Shown here piece by piece: positions 31,170 to 42,730 of a DNA stretch of 64,000 nt. Every line of letters begins with the position of its first letter. The stretch's first letter is position 1. Below the pieces are notes generated by a model that did no database searches, was not told where the DNA came from, and was given only the letters and a program-made list of their open reading frames with translations. Position numbers and translations under genes: made by a program. The stretch is taken from positions 3,288,866-3,352,865 of the forward strand of contig CM037587.1 in the NCBI GenBank assembly GCA_021018995.1, written 5' to 3'. The stretch is from Chloranthus sessilifolius (lineage: Eukaryota; Streptophyta; Magnoliopsida; Chloranthales; Chloranthaceae).

Positions 31170-34100
31170 TTCGGTAATGAAATTTCATTCAATTAGAAAG
31201 AAGAAACAACAAATTGCAACTAACAGTGAGGTGCTCACTAGCAACCAATCAAAGACAAAAAAAGAAAAATAACAAAACCAAGAAAACAAAAAGAGCAACA
31301 CAAGAAAATGCACACAAACAGAAAGCCATTGAAAGAGGAGCTTTGACATAGCCACCACCCCCCAACCAAAGCAAAAAAGACCAATTCGAATCACCGCGGG
31401 TCAAGAAGAATGGTCCTGTCACGGAGGATCAATGATCTGGGACACTGAGGTGAACCCCCCCCTCGAGAGAGCCCACGATGTAGCGAGTTTGCTTTCAATA
31501 CATCACAATGGCAGGAAGCCTACGCTAATGGCAGAAGATGCGGAAATTATGCTCCATCCATCCGCACGGCTCTAAACATTGCAACCATCTAGACCAACTA
31601 AAGGATCCTATCCAGACAACAAAAATGGGCTGGATTCCACGGTGCGAAGAATTGATCACAAGAATACAAAGAGCACCAAGACACCTCAAACAAGGAGAGG
31701 CTCATTGATTCATAACCAGGGTTTTAGCATTTTTTTCCTGCATCACTCATCCCCAAACCCCGGAAACAATGGGATAGTGCAACAAGATAGGCCAGCGAGA
31801 TTCAGAGCTACGAGAACACTAGAAGCATCCATGAGGGGGCCACGACACCTCTGCACCAAAGAATGTCATGGGTCTTGATCTTTTCCCAGGCGATGCACCA
31901 ACAAAGGAGCATGCGCCCAGGACGAGCTGCGATCTTCCAAATAAAGGACCAAGCACAGGGTAATAGGGGCCTACAACATAAGGACTTGCAGAAGTAACAG
32001 ACAGAAAGATCCATTGGAGGAACTTGACGAGCACCTCTTGTCACCAAAAGACGACGATGGAAGCAAGTTGAACACAATACCATTAAGTTCAAGAGGGCAC
32101 GAGCCTCTATCGATTAAGGCTCCCTTTCAAAGAGTAGCTCAAGTCTTGGAGTACCTTTAAACCAGATTACATCATCCAGGCACTCTTTATTGATGGCAAT
32201 TGAGAAGGTACCTATGAAAGAGTCCGTAAGAGGGGCATCTCCCACTAAGAGTCATGTCAAAAGCTGACCTCGGGATCGGAGTCAATATTGGACTTGATGA
32301 GGGACCTGAAATCTGTGAAAGATCCCTGAATGCTTGACCACCAGCCCAATCCATACCTATCCTAGGCCAGCCTCAAACCATCCGGATTAGGAATACCATT
32401 CCTGGCTCGCGCAATGGTTACCTAAAACACAGAGTCAGAGTCTACCAAATGATCAAGCCATCAAGCAAGACGGCCTCGATTCATAACATCTTGGAATTGC
32501 CTCCATACCAAAGGAAGCAATGTTGGATTCTATCAAGTTTTTCCATAACCCCTTTCTGGCATTAAAGGTGCTCAAGTAAAAAATTGGGTTGGGGTGGGGG
32601 AGTAGAGGGAGTTGATCTAATTAAGGTTAGCCGCTTTGCCATAGCAAGTAAGCTCCCCTTTTAAGATGATAGGCGCTTTTCAAAATGCTCCACAATAGGA
32701 TACCTCATCACAATGGTAGGGTGGCCAATGCACTACTGGAGCCTATGAACAAAGAAAAAGATAGAGATCCCTCTTTCCCAAATCCCAACAAAAGCTATGA
32801 CCAAAAACTTAGTCTTCTCAAGGCCAACTCTAAAAATCAATGTATCATCCCCCCCCCCCAACACACACACACAGAGGAGTTTTCGAAGTACGATTTCCCT
32901 TACGAACCTGCAGGGTAGACGTAACATGGCAATTTCAAGCGCCAAGGATGCGAACAGGCATGCTGATAGCATCCAGCGCATGCCAATCCCAACAAATATA
33001 TGGGTCTGGTTATGTCCGAAACCTATACAAATTGGATCGTATATCCGTTCTGGAGGATATTTTGCACCATGCATCCAATTACATGGAGCTAAGGGAAACG
33101 AGGGTTCCAATACACCAAGGACAAGAATTGATGGTCACCATGGCCTCTTCTAGCACGTCTTCTACCTCTTGTAAAAGGAGTGAGAGCCAAACTCTTGAGT
33201 TCTCATGACCCGACAATAATTTTTTGTGGCTCTTAGATTTCTGTTTATGGAACAATCGACCCGTGTAGTCGGTTCTCAATTTCCAAGGATAACCGAGCCA
33301 GATCTTCATTCGAGCCATCAAAGGTCGCGCCCAATTGGCGAGTGATTCCCTCACAATCATCATGGAGCATTCGCTGTATGGATTTGAATTTCCTCGTTGG
33401 CATGAATGAGGAATTCGAGCTGCAATTCATGTTGGTAGATTTCACATCGCCATCATTAACATCGGATACTGTTATCTCATCGTGGCGTATATGGCATATC
33501 AAGGGCCACTCAACTCCACGCAGGCAGGATCCTCCAATAATTTCATGGCTGGAGATGTAGAAGGTGGAATACTATAGGCCAAATGTAAGGTAACTGTCGT
33601 GAGTTTGAAAGTAAAGATCGCCGGCCCCACCCATAGGACTTCCAAGATGGTCTAAGATTGACTAGAAAATGAGGCATTGATGGGCCCATAGTCACCTAAG
33701 CATAAGCACAGAAAAGACTAGTGCGAACTAACAAATGAGGAATTGCTGGGCCCGGCTTTACCTGATCATAAACATCAAAGGGACTAGTAGGGACATGATA
33801 AACTTCATGGTAATTGCAAGAGCCAGCAAAGCCCTGCCATGCTCGACACTTGGCATAGCTGGACATCACCTTTTGTAGCTTTGGTAGCACGGAGACAGAT
33901 TGCACGGGGGTGCAATGAGTTATGAGCTCACCAGAGGGAATTAGAGAAGATTTCAACTTCGATCACGACAAAAATTTTGAACCCACCTTGACAGAGGAAG
34001 CAGGGAATGGGATTCTAGTCGTGAGCTGCAATTTTGAGGCAAATGAAACACGTTGCTGAGAAGTTCCGGGTTCGATCGTCGACATCTAGGAGACCACCAC

Positions 34101-34470
34101 AGCTCTTCCCTAGTGACTCGTAGAACTCCTTACCGCAAATGTGATGGGGAGCACCACGAATTCTCTAACCAAAGACCAATTTGAGGGGGGAGAAGTACCA
34201 GGCCACTTATCGATGGATCCCACATACAGATCACTTCCTGTCTAGTGTTCTTGGCCAGAACCTTCTTCACCTCCGCATTAGACGTGAAGAGCATCAGAAA
34301 GATGCCCTTGAGAATTCGAAACAGCAGATCTCCAAGCCTTTTATAGGAGCACAGTCCGACAATAAAGTGTCTAGATAGAGTTTTCCTCCGTTCACAGAAC
34401 TTGAGGTCTCTGAGGAGGATCGAGTCCGAGGTCTCTATGCTCTCATGACCAGAGTCCTAACCATGATCAA
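31170..34470 (-). mobile_element. Internally deleted L1-type LINE
   Basis: On the minus strand the 5' part (34470-33100) encodes ORF1-like sequence: the DUF4283-like SKEFYESLGKSCGGLLDVDD (about 34110) and further down RLSLEIENRLHGSIV and GSRELKSLA, the kind of segment that precedes the endonuclease in plant L1s. The 3' part (32350-31400) encodes reverse-transcriptase C-terminal/zf-RVT-like sequence (FIWKIAARPGR..., about 31940). Endonuclease and the reverse transcriptase catalytic core are missing. Frames are broken many times. It lies antisense in the DUF538 intron. The ends are approximate and no target duplication was found. Confidence 0.6.
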
Positions 34471-34734
34471 ATTTTACTGAATTCAACTGAGATGAATATG
34501 GTTACACGGATTATATAATAATAGATGTGCCATTATAGATGGCCTTTCATCGGACACCTTGTAGCTTATTTCCTTTATTAAAAATGCTATCTCTAACTTG
34601 AAATATATTATAATATATTTATACATTTTATGTTTTATATTTTATCCCGAATTGATCCCTTGCCGATCAGATTTCTCATGGACATAACATGGCCTTGATT
34701 AGCGAGTATGGGGAGTTATTGATGTGTAGAATGT

Positions 34735-34975
34735 TTCTTAATCATTTCGGTAGCACCATGGTGGTTAGTTGGCACCCGTGAGGTGAATAGAGCGGTGGTA
34801 GACGCTGGGCTCAGGAACCTAGAGGTCTTGCCATTGACTCTCCTCCCTACCCATTACCCGGGTGCACGTAGGTTAAGCGGTCACGTGCTCACCGGAGGAG
34901 TGGGCCCCCTGCGACCTACACTAGTCGGGCGTGCGCCCTACGGGATTTGAGGTCTGGACATCTCCATTAGTAAAA
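34735..34975 (+). mobile_element. SINE-like block
   Basis: AGCGGTGGTAGACGCTGGG resembles a box A, followed by AGGTCTTGCCATTGACTC in a box B position and a GC-rich body. Much more GC-rich than its flanks. No A-tail or target duplication is clear. Confidence 0.35.
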
Positions 34976-35194
34976 CAAATAAGACAATTGGTTGGCCAAT
35001 ATCAGAAATTGGAAAGCTGAGCAGATTTGATGTTCAAATTTACATGATTTTGCTCATATTGATATGCAGCATCACCTGTTGCATTCATGTAGCAGCTCCA
35101 GAAGAAGCAATTGCATGTGGCTTGCTCTTTTTTAGAGAAATGTTTCTATGGTGGCTTGCACCATTATATTATTGTGGTGAAGGGTGCCCCTTGC

Positions 35195-35480
35195 CAAAGT
35201 CACAAAATTTGCCGAATTTTTTGAAAAATATGCAAATAGTATGCGATTTTGAGGTTTTGCGGAGTAGTCATGAATTATTCATAAATTTTTAATATTTTTT
35301 TTTGTTTTTTTTTTAAATTTTGTGAAATTCGCGATTAAATTGCAATTAGTTCGCGATTTTTCCAATAAATCATGACATTTAAAATAGTTTTAAAATCTTT
35401 TCGTACTTTTTAATCTTTATTTTTTTATTTTTTCTCTTCGATTTCTCCCTGAACTTGCCGAATTATTGCCAAAACCCTTA
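35195..35480. mobile_element. hAT-like MITE, 'CATAGTCAC' family, copy 2
   Basis: Starts CAAAGTCACAAAATTTGCCG and follows the family interior (TTGCGGAG, AATTATTCATAAATTTTT, CTTGCCGAATTATTGCC). The right end is truncated relative to copies 1 and 4, so only a partial flanking match (CCCTT(G/A)C) is seen. Confidence 0.6.
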
Positions 35481-35910
35481 CAGATCTTCACCCCAGAGTT
35501 GTACTGTACAACACATCACCATTGCATTTGATGAAGTGCACCATGTGATCATACTTTGCCCCTCCCCTGAGTTATCAAAGTCCATTTGGTACCCATTACA
35601 AATGCAAACACAAATAATATAGAAGCATCTTGCGGTGTTTCATCTAATTTGATTTAATTATGGATTGGAATTTGTTGTTACTGATCCTCTGCCAAGTTCC
35701 GTCTGAAAAATAGGATACCCATTATTCTTCGCCGCCTGATCCATTGAAAAGAGACTTACACGTATCTCGATGCTAAAAGTGACAATGTTTTCAGTCTTAA
35801 AATCTGTGGAATTCTATTTTCAATGAAATTCTGTGGCTAAGAGGTTTCGGGCGTTCGGTATAAAAAGGAAAGATTAACTCTCTTTTTTTTTGCTACTTAA
35901 AATTTTGCAG

Positions 35911-35955
35911 GTGCCGGCGCCTGTCCAAGAAGTAACAATGTTAGTTACAGAGTAA
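35911..35955 (+). CDS. DUF538 family secreted protein, exon 2
   Basis: The last 14 codons and stop of the gene that starts at 28415. After a polypyrimidine tract and TTTTGCAG acceptor, phase 0 reading gives VPAPVQEVTMLVTE and TAA at 35953-35955. Joined to exon 1 (…AWKNVLQ) this yields the conserved C-terminal end of DUF538 proteins, WKNVL-x-(V/L)P-x-PVQE. Total length is 183 residues. The join is inferred from frame and family similarity; no transcript is available. Confidence 0.88.
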   Translation: MPAPVQEVTMLVTE

Positions 35956-36334
35956 AGAAGCTTCCATCGTGTTTGACGGTAACAGATTTATCCGTTGAAA
36001 TGCCCGTCGCCTGGATGATCTGATAAAACAATATATTGTTCTGAAATCCTGAGACTTATAAGACCATATATCAGAAAAGAAATATATATAGATATATATA
36101 TTTAAGAATCTCTAATATAAATATATAATCAGACTCTCTCCTGTAAACCGGCTTCTTATTTATAAATGGGTTGCTTGTGTTTTTATAATTTTTATTTATG
36201 CTACTGGTTATGGTGAATCCATTGATAAAATATCTATTATGTAATCTGTTTTTTTAATGCTTCACAGCCTGACTGCTACTTTCATTTTAGATAGGATAAG
36301 ACTCTGATGATGATGATGATGATATTTTCTTTTT

Positions 36335-37236
36335 GGGAAATTTACTTGATCGACCCTGTCAAAATAGCAAAAAGTCCAAATTACCCCTTTTCTTTAAGGC
36401 TCAAAAATATCATCTTCTTCCTTATTTTAATCTGCTACAGTTTCTAAAAGTTAGAGAATCTACTCCGATCTGCTATTTAGATCGACCCAAATACACCTTT
36501 TTCATCATAGACTAGCAGATTAAAATGATGATGAAGAGGATACACCTATATAATTTAAAATTTTAAATATTTACATTTTTCTATATTTACACGATATGAA
36601 ACGAGATCTATGTTGTATGATTTGAAGGCTACAATATAAAATTGATAGTGCCAAAGATAGATAAAAAAAAAAGGCGATATCGACTCTGTATACAGTCGGT
36701 ACCGACCATTTTAAGAGTTGTCAACGACTGTTTACAGAGTCGTCATCGACTCTGTACATAGTTGCCATCGACTCTGTACACAGTCGCTATAAAAAAAAAA
36801 ACAAAAAAACAAAAAAAACAAACAATTGATGGTGATTGTGTACAGAGTCAATGATGACTTTGTACACAGTCGATAACGACTCTTAAATTGGTCGGTATCG
36901 ACTATGTTAAGAGTCACCATCGATTGTTAAATTTTTTTTTTTTTTTTAAAGAGGCGATATTACCTTTACTTCGTGTCTATCTTTGATGTCATCTATTTTA
37001 TTATGTGGCCTTCAAATTAGACTGTATAAATTCGATTTCACATCGCGTAAATATAGAAAAATATAAATATTTAAAATTTTAAATCATGTAAAACAAAAAA
37101 ATGTAAGGGGTATTTGAGGCTTTTTGTGCTAGCTGAAAATGGCTTGGCTAAAAGCTAGTTGGTTTGGGTAAAAGTAAAAATATAGGGCCTATGATGTAAA
37201 AGGTGTATCTGACAAGATTGATCAGGTAAATTTTCC
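36335..37236. mobile_element. Foldback MITE, family 'GGGAAATTTACC', copy 2
   Basis: Ends GGGAAATTTACTTGATCGAC and the complement of TTGATCAGGTAAATTTTCC are inverse. The arms run inward through GATACACC, TTTAAAATTTTAAAT and GGCTACAATATAAAATTGAT to a core at about 36660-36960 with repeated ACAGAGTCG/CGACTCTGTA motifs between poly-A and poly-T runs. CTTTCATTTTAG occurs at 36281-36292 and 37236-37247, a possible target duplication if the element extends to 36293. Non-coding. Confidence 0.75.
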
Positions 37237-37392
37237 TTTCATTTTAGCAAATTTAGAGCGATGCTATGAAGGGCGCGCCCCATTGGTGAATTTTTTTTTT
37301 TTCATAACACTCGCCATCCTACTTTTTACGTCAGTGGCATTTGTTACCAATCGGAGTCCGCATGGTCTTCTGGACAGTTGTTTATATCTAGT

Positions 37393-37505
37393 GGTGGCAA
37401 AGGGCTGGGCTTGGGCTATGATTTTTGTCACTTTTAATAAGGCCGGGCTTGAGCCAACCTGGGTTTATAGTGGAATTTGAAGCCTGAACCCAGCCCATTG
37501 CCACC
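37393..37505. mobile_element. Small MITE 'GGTGGCAAAGGGC'
   Basis: Ends GGTGGCAAAGGGCTGGGCTT and the complement of AACCCAGCCCATTGCCACC are inverse repeats of about 20 bases. Similar GGGC/GCCC-rich fragments lie near 16000 and 58450. No clear target duplication. Confidence 0.6.
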
Positions 37506-38015
37506 TTATTCATAGTGGAATTCGACTGTCTACTACAGTCAGGCGAAGTTGGGGATCTAAGCTTTTGAAACCAAATATTACTCAGTTAAAAGCAGTTGCC
37601 CCCTTTTAAGCTATAGGTAATACCCTCGTTATAAGCACAAGCTGAGTTATGGCATAGCTCTTTGTTAACTCTTATCATGGCAGAATTCACCCGCTTTAGC
37701 AGGTTCTCATCTTTTTTACTAACATCCTGCTACTTACTTTAGTAGGTATCTCTTATCCTTGATAATTCTTTACATAGCAAGATTATATACAAGATTTACC
37801 TGGCTAGCAGTTCTACCCTCCTCTTTACTCACTCTTTGTCAAAGCAAATTTTATTTATTCTGATAAGGAGTTAGTAGAGAGCCGAGAGGTTGCGAGGTTG
37901 CTGTTAGAGCAAGTAAATCCTCTTTTGCTAAAAGTTAGAAAAGAGATTGAGAATCAATTAAAATAGGTGAACTCTGTTGTTGTAGGGGCTAGCAAAGATC
38001 TATGCCATATGCAGC
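37506..38015. other. No gene seen
   Basis: Intergenic, without coding or RNA signals that I can support. Confidence 0.35.
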
Positions 38016-38335
38016 CATAGTCACCAAATCGAGGTTCGGCAATAATTCGGCGAGGTTAAAATCCGGCAAATTCAAGGAAATATTCGGAGGAAAAATTGGT
38101 GAGAAGAATTTTAAAATAAAAAAATTTAAAACAATAAATTAAAAAAATATATATTAAAAATTTAAATCACAATTTTTTTGAAAAATTCAAAAATAATTCG
38201 CAAATTATTTGTGATTTTTTTGTGATCAAGCGAATTTTCGAAAAATTATAAAAATAATTCGGGATTAATTCAAGGGACTTCAAATTCACGAATTATTCAA
38301 AAAATCGACAATATTTGCGAGTAAGGTTATAAGTT
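38016..38335. mobile_element. hAT-like MITE, 'CATAGTCAC' family, copy 3
   Basis: Starts CATAGTCACCAAATCGAGG and has the family interior in inverse orientation to copies 1, 2 and 4 (GGCAATAATTCGGCGAGG, CGAATTATTC, TGATCAAGCGAATTTTCG). The right end is degraded. Confidence 0.65.
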
Positions 38336-38399
38336 TGAGTTAATATTATGTACCTGATTTGAGCAGTGCTCCTTATACTCGGGCCACTTTTTGGAATGT

Positions 38400-38590
38400 G
38401 CTCCATATGGGTTGAAGCTTGAAGTCTCAAGATTTATTTTGTGACAGATTCGATGAAAACAAGCTTCATCCTTCAATTCAAGGACGTGAAATATCATTTG
38501 AAATTAATGGTGTGTTGGATTAAACGATTGCCACTAATTTTAAATGGCGTTTGACCACTTTAAATTGAATAATGGAGATCTTTAGTTCCT
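38400..38590. mobile_element. Partial foldback element 'CATCTGATTCAAAG'
   Basis: Family blocks ATGTGCTCCATATGGG, TGAAGTCTCAAGATTTATT and CAATTCAAGG are recognisable but diverged. No coding signal. Confidence 0.35.
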
Positions 38591-39128
38591 AGCACACCTA
38601 TAAGAGGTTTGACCACTTCAGTAGGATATCGATATCCTAATTAGTTTATTTATTTATTTATTAGATCAGAGATGCATAGCGTGAATCATGCATCAAAATC
38701 TAAGGGTTTAGTCAATCTCTTAAGTTTTTAGAATTTTTTTGAACTTTTTGTATCCTTCAAATCACTGATCAAAGTTTGTGATTCAACCTTTGACCCAAAA
38801 TTTAACGGAGGAAATTTATTCTTAATTTTTATTAGATGATTCCTGATTGACCATAAGCATGTTGTCGTGGCACCTTATCCTCAGGTTGGGTGTTGTGTGG
38901 TCACTGGCAAACACAGGATTTTTCCTTGAGATCAAGAAAAATCCAAGCTCATCAATTGAACCAGTCATACAGCTCCAAACTCCATTTTTTGCACAAATTT
39001 CTATGCCCAAATCTCAATCCTTTCTTTTCTCTTCAAAGGATCAATTTCTATTTTGTACAAGTCTCAATTGACCATTGAAGTACAATTATCATTGTGCCTA
39101 TGGGCAACATTTGTGATCTCTCTAAATT

Positions 39129-39450
39129 GTCCAAGTGGCAATCCATCATTGAAATATGTCTCAACACAAAGAAACATGTCTATAAGTGGATGTGAACCAG
39201 CTGATTGATAAGCTTTAATATCAGCTATTAGAAGTGAAAACAACGGCTGATATTAAAGTCCACAGATCGGATGGCTTAAATCTCTGTAAAAGACCATTTT
39301 TGGACCTGTTGCACGTCAATCTATTATCTATCACTTTGACGATTCGGATCACACAGATTTTAAATCATGATGGTATAAGATCATTTGAGTCATACCCTAA
39401 AAAACATGGTATGTTCTGCCACTGCATGTGGCACACAACTGATTTGAAAC
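39129..39450. mobile_element. MITE 'AAGTGGCAATCCATC', copy 2
   Basis: Collinear with 27131-27480. It contains inverse blocks GCTTTAATATCAGC and GCTGATATTAAAG around a short centre. Confidence 0.6.
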
Positions 39451-39625
39451 TTGGAATGCTGACCCAGCCATCCATTCCAATGCATGTCCTGGCGACTTAT
39501 TTATGATTTTATTATTGTGGTCACTAAAAAAAATAAAATTTGTTGTATCCAAAGGTCTCATCTTTGTTTTTGCCTACATTTGTAGTTCCACTGGGATAAA
39601 ATTAGGATCAGACCACCAAACTATC

Positions 39626-39628
<3 letters not shown>

Positions 39629-39671
<43 letters not shown>
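39629..39671. repeat. (GA)n microsatellite
   Basis: About 21 AG units. Confidence 0.95.
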
Positions 39672-39674
<3 letters not shown>

Positions 39675-40804
39675 ATTGGAGGAACAAAAAAGGGGAGGCT
39701 ACTCTTTGAAACATGAAAAACATCCCTTCCTCGCTTTAAAAGAGCATGAAAAATCACGCTCTTCTAAAGGGAGCTGTTTTCCCTATTTCAAAGAGCAGCC
39801 ACCCTTTTATCTTCATCAATCCTTCTTGCTCTTCCCACATTTCTTTGTAATAACAAAGAGTAGCTGCTCTTTTCTACTCTCCCAAAGACCAATGCCAATC
39901 ACAACCTTAATCTGGCTATTTAGAGATAAACGGTTCCCTCGCTTGAGAATCACCATTCATACGAGAAGAACCTAAACAAAAACGCAAAAGTGAGTGTACC
40001 CTTTTAGTGACAGGGGTGGGGGCACGTATGCTGATGGGGGATCAGGTTCCCCCAAACTCGAAAAAAATCCTCAAGGTTCCCCATAAATCTTTTTTTTTTC
40101 TTTTCTACGGTCCTTTCATGTGAAAAGAGGCCAGCTCAAAATCCTGTAGGCAAATCTATATCTCATCATATGAAAAGGGGGAAGAAGAAAAGAAAAATCA
40201 TACGGACTCATTTTTCTTGGTTTTCTTTCAGGATTTCCTCCAGGAGGGATTCAATTTTTGTTTTCTTTTTTCTTTCTTGATCGATAAAGGTGTATATTTC
40301 ATAAAAATAAAAGAACACATTGACAAAGCTAAGCAAGGTGCTTAGCGAAGAGCACCCAGAGAGGACTCCAGATAAAAGAGAGGACCATCTATATTAATTT
40401 TTTTCCCTTTAAGCAGCTACAGATTTAACCATAGACTGCTTTCAATTGGAAAGAGGTTTCTTCTTCAGTTGTTGATTCATGCTCAGAAAGAGAATCCAAA
40501 TCCATAGAAAAATGATTCCCTTGGAGAAGTAATGGAGGTTTTAACCAAGAAGAGCTAGCGCCGAGTTATTCAAATTCAGATTTCTTTAAACTAGAAAAAC
40601 TAGCCGCAACGATAACAGAGAAGAGCTTCCGATATACAAAACCATTCATCTTGACATGAATTGCACCATGGCTGAAAACCGAAGAAAAGAACATTTTAGT
40701 CTGTTGCAGAATTAGCAGATTAAATTGAAGAAAGTGTTGTTGCTCTATGACTTCTATCTAGAGTTTATTTATCTAAATTTGGTAGGTTTTTTGTCTTCTT
40801 TTCA
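39672..40804. other. No gene seen
   Basis: AAAGAGCA/TGCTCTTT repeats at 39735-39875 suggest a decayed foldback element. Otherwise no supported feature. Confidence 0.35.
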
Positions 40805-41222
40805 TCCGCCAATTTTAGCCTTTTCTCTACCGAATCTGAGTTCACTCACGCCAAAACCCATCGACTGTTTTGAATCAGACGATAGAGATTGTTTTTCGTC
40901 GCAATCTTTCACACCATGGATCTTGAGAGCATGGGTGTACCATCAGACGTTCAATTTTTGATTTCACAAAGCACACATCCCAAAAAAGTGACCTTAAAAT
41001 CAGGTTTGAATGTGATGAGTTTCACGTGAAGTTAAAGTCACTTTCTGGGATGTGCACCACATAAAATCCAAAAACGACAGTCTGACGGTATGCCCATGAT
41101 CTCAAGATCCATCATGTCAAAGATTGGGACAAAAAATGATCTCCACGTCTGATTCAAAGCAGTCAATGAGTTTTCAACGTGGGTGAACTCAAAGATTTGG
41201 TGGGCGAATTTAGCATATCCAA
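40805..41222. mobile_element. Foldback element 'CATCTGATTCAAAG', best copy
   Basis: A ~420-bp foldback with two arms of about 200 bp meeting near 41036. Left-arm blocks CCATGGATCTTGAGA and GCACACATCCCAAAA recur as complements in the right arm (TCTCAAGATCCAT, GGGATGTGCACC). Both outer ends carry GAGTTCAC(T/C)CACG. Other copies lie at 3540, 27545, 27941, 38400, 51480 and 63520. Non-coding; the transcript would fold into a long hairpin. Confidence 0.75.
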
Positions 41223-41674
41223 GTTCAGTCCGGATACAGTAGCACAGTCCAGTCCCTGAGGATGGAAGAGAGGACAAAACTGCAAAGAGCAGAGTCACCA
41301 GATCCCACTCGATGACAAGGGCACTGATTGAATGCTGAATGAGAGTAGCAGGGTGGCGTTGACAATGGAAGGGACCCAGAAACCAGCCAGCCAATAAGTC
41401 GCCACAAGATCCGGGGAAGCATAAAGAACTGCTGAACATCAAATCAACTCTGACCCAGACTGCAGCGGAGGGTAATCAGAGTGGATGAGAATGTGGTCCA
41501 CGGTTTCGAGAGAGCAGAAGCACATCACAGAGCTCAGGGAAACTTGAATTCCACATTTAGAAAGAACTTTGGTCTTGATGTGACCTCAAGCAGCACACCA
41601 GAAGGAAGAAATGATATCGAGCTTCCAAAGATATATCCAAGGGAGTTTGATAATAGGACACAGGCTGATAAAAG

Positions 41675-41963
41675 CATAGTGACTAGATACGGATACAGGT
41701 TTAATAAGACGTTTAATACGTTTTTAAGTTTATGTTTTTACTGTATTTTTTATTTTTTAAAAGTTTTAAAACAGTTTTTCTAAATATGATAAAATACGGG
41801 AATAAATCATTTAATATGCGAAAAATGAGGTTAGTACGCGATATATGCGTATTATATGAAAATATGTGTATTATTCAATAATAGGGGTATTATTCGGGTT
41901 TAGTAGTTAGTACGTTGTGGCAAAAGAATGCGTATTTAAAAAAAACTGTATTTTGTCACTACG
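41675..41963. mobile_element. hAT-like MITE in the LINE
   Basis: A 289-bp element with ends CATAGTGACTAGATACGG and the complement of CTGTATTTTGTCACTACG (shared (C)(A/G)TAGTGAC terminus). It is flanked by 8-bp GATAAAAG (41667-41674) and GGTAAAAG (41964-41971), a target duplication with one mismatch. Confidence 0.75.
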
Positions 41964-42119
41964 GGTAAAAGAATAGTAGCTTCGAACTGAGAAGATGCCT
42001 TGTTGCCTGTTGGTCAAGACTACAGGAATGATTACCAGGCCGCTCAGATAGGTTCACGTGCATGAATCAGACCGTCCGAGGAGAGGGAGTTGGTAACCAA
42101 GAGAGGTTTTCGAGATATT

Positions 42120-42418
42120 AACTTTTTGACTGGACACCGCTTCGTAGCAATTGAGAACGGCTGACATTGGAAAGAGCAAGGGTAGAGGCATCACAAAAAT
42201 TGAGGGTATCATATCAGGAGAATTGAAGTTGAGAGATGCCAACTAACAATAGAGATGGAGAATTGAACTTTTTGACTGGACACCACTAAGTAGCAAATTA
42301 GAACAACTGACATTGGAAAGAGCAAGGGTAGAGGCATCACAAAAAATGAGGGTATGTATCATATCAGGAGAATTGAAGTTGAGAGATGAGCCAACTAACA
42401 ATAGAGGTGGAGAAGCCC
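42120..42418. repeat. 146-bp tandem duplication in the LINE
   Basis: Two units start AACTTTTTGACTGGACACC at 42120 and 42266 and end near AACTAACAATAGAG. The duplicated stretch encodes the reverse-transcriptase active-site region, so the relic has two copies of it. Confidence 0.85.
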
Positions 42419-42730
42419 TTAACCAAACCATGGGATTGGGGGGCAAGAAGAATAAAGCTTATTGAGCCCTTCACTAACAATATCAAAGAGGTAAGGAGAG
42501 AGGGTTTCCTTGGCGAAGGCCACATGAGCTTCTAAGTAACCATTCAGAGCTCCATTCACAAGGAACGAGTGGCATAACAAGCTTTTATCCACTTCCTCCA
42601 AATTGGCCCAAAATACAATCCGAAAGGTACTCAAGAAATCCTCAATTCACACGATCATAGGCCTTTTCCATACCAACCTTAACCACAACACAGGGAATAT
42701 TTTCTCTATGTCTAAAGTCCACATACTCAT

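Larger units (their letters stand above)
28922..35910 (+). other. DUF538 intron (6989 bp), filled with mobile elements
   Basis: A GT...AG intron: donor CAG/GTTCAC, acceptor TTTTGCAG/GTGCCG. It contains a tandem repeat (29003-29480), a SINE, a GATAC foldback, an internally deleted LINE on the opposite strand, a SINE-like block and a hAT-like MITE. Nothing in it looks like a further DUF538 exon. Confidence 0.85.

Noticed and set aside
31579..33208. Plus-strand ORFs of 70-120 codons
   Set aside because: They are antisense to LINE-derived sequence and show no domain.
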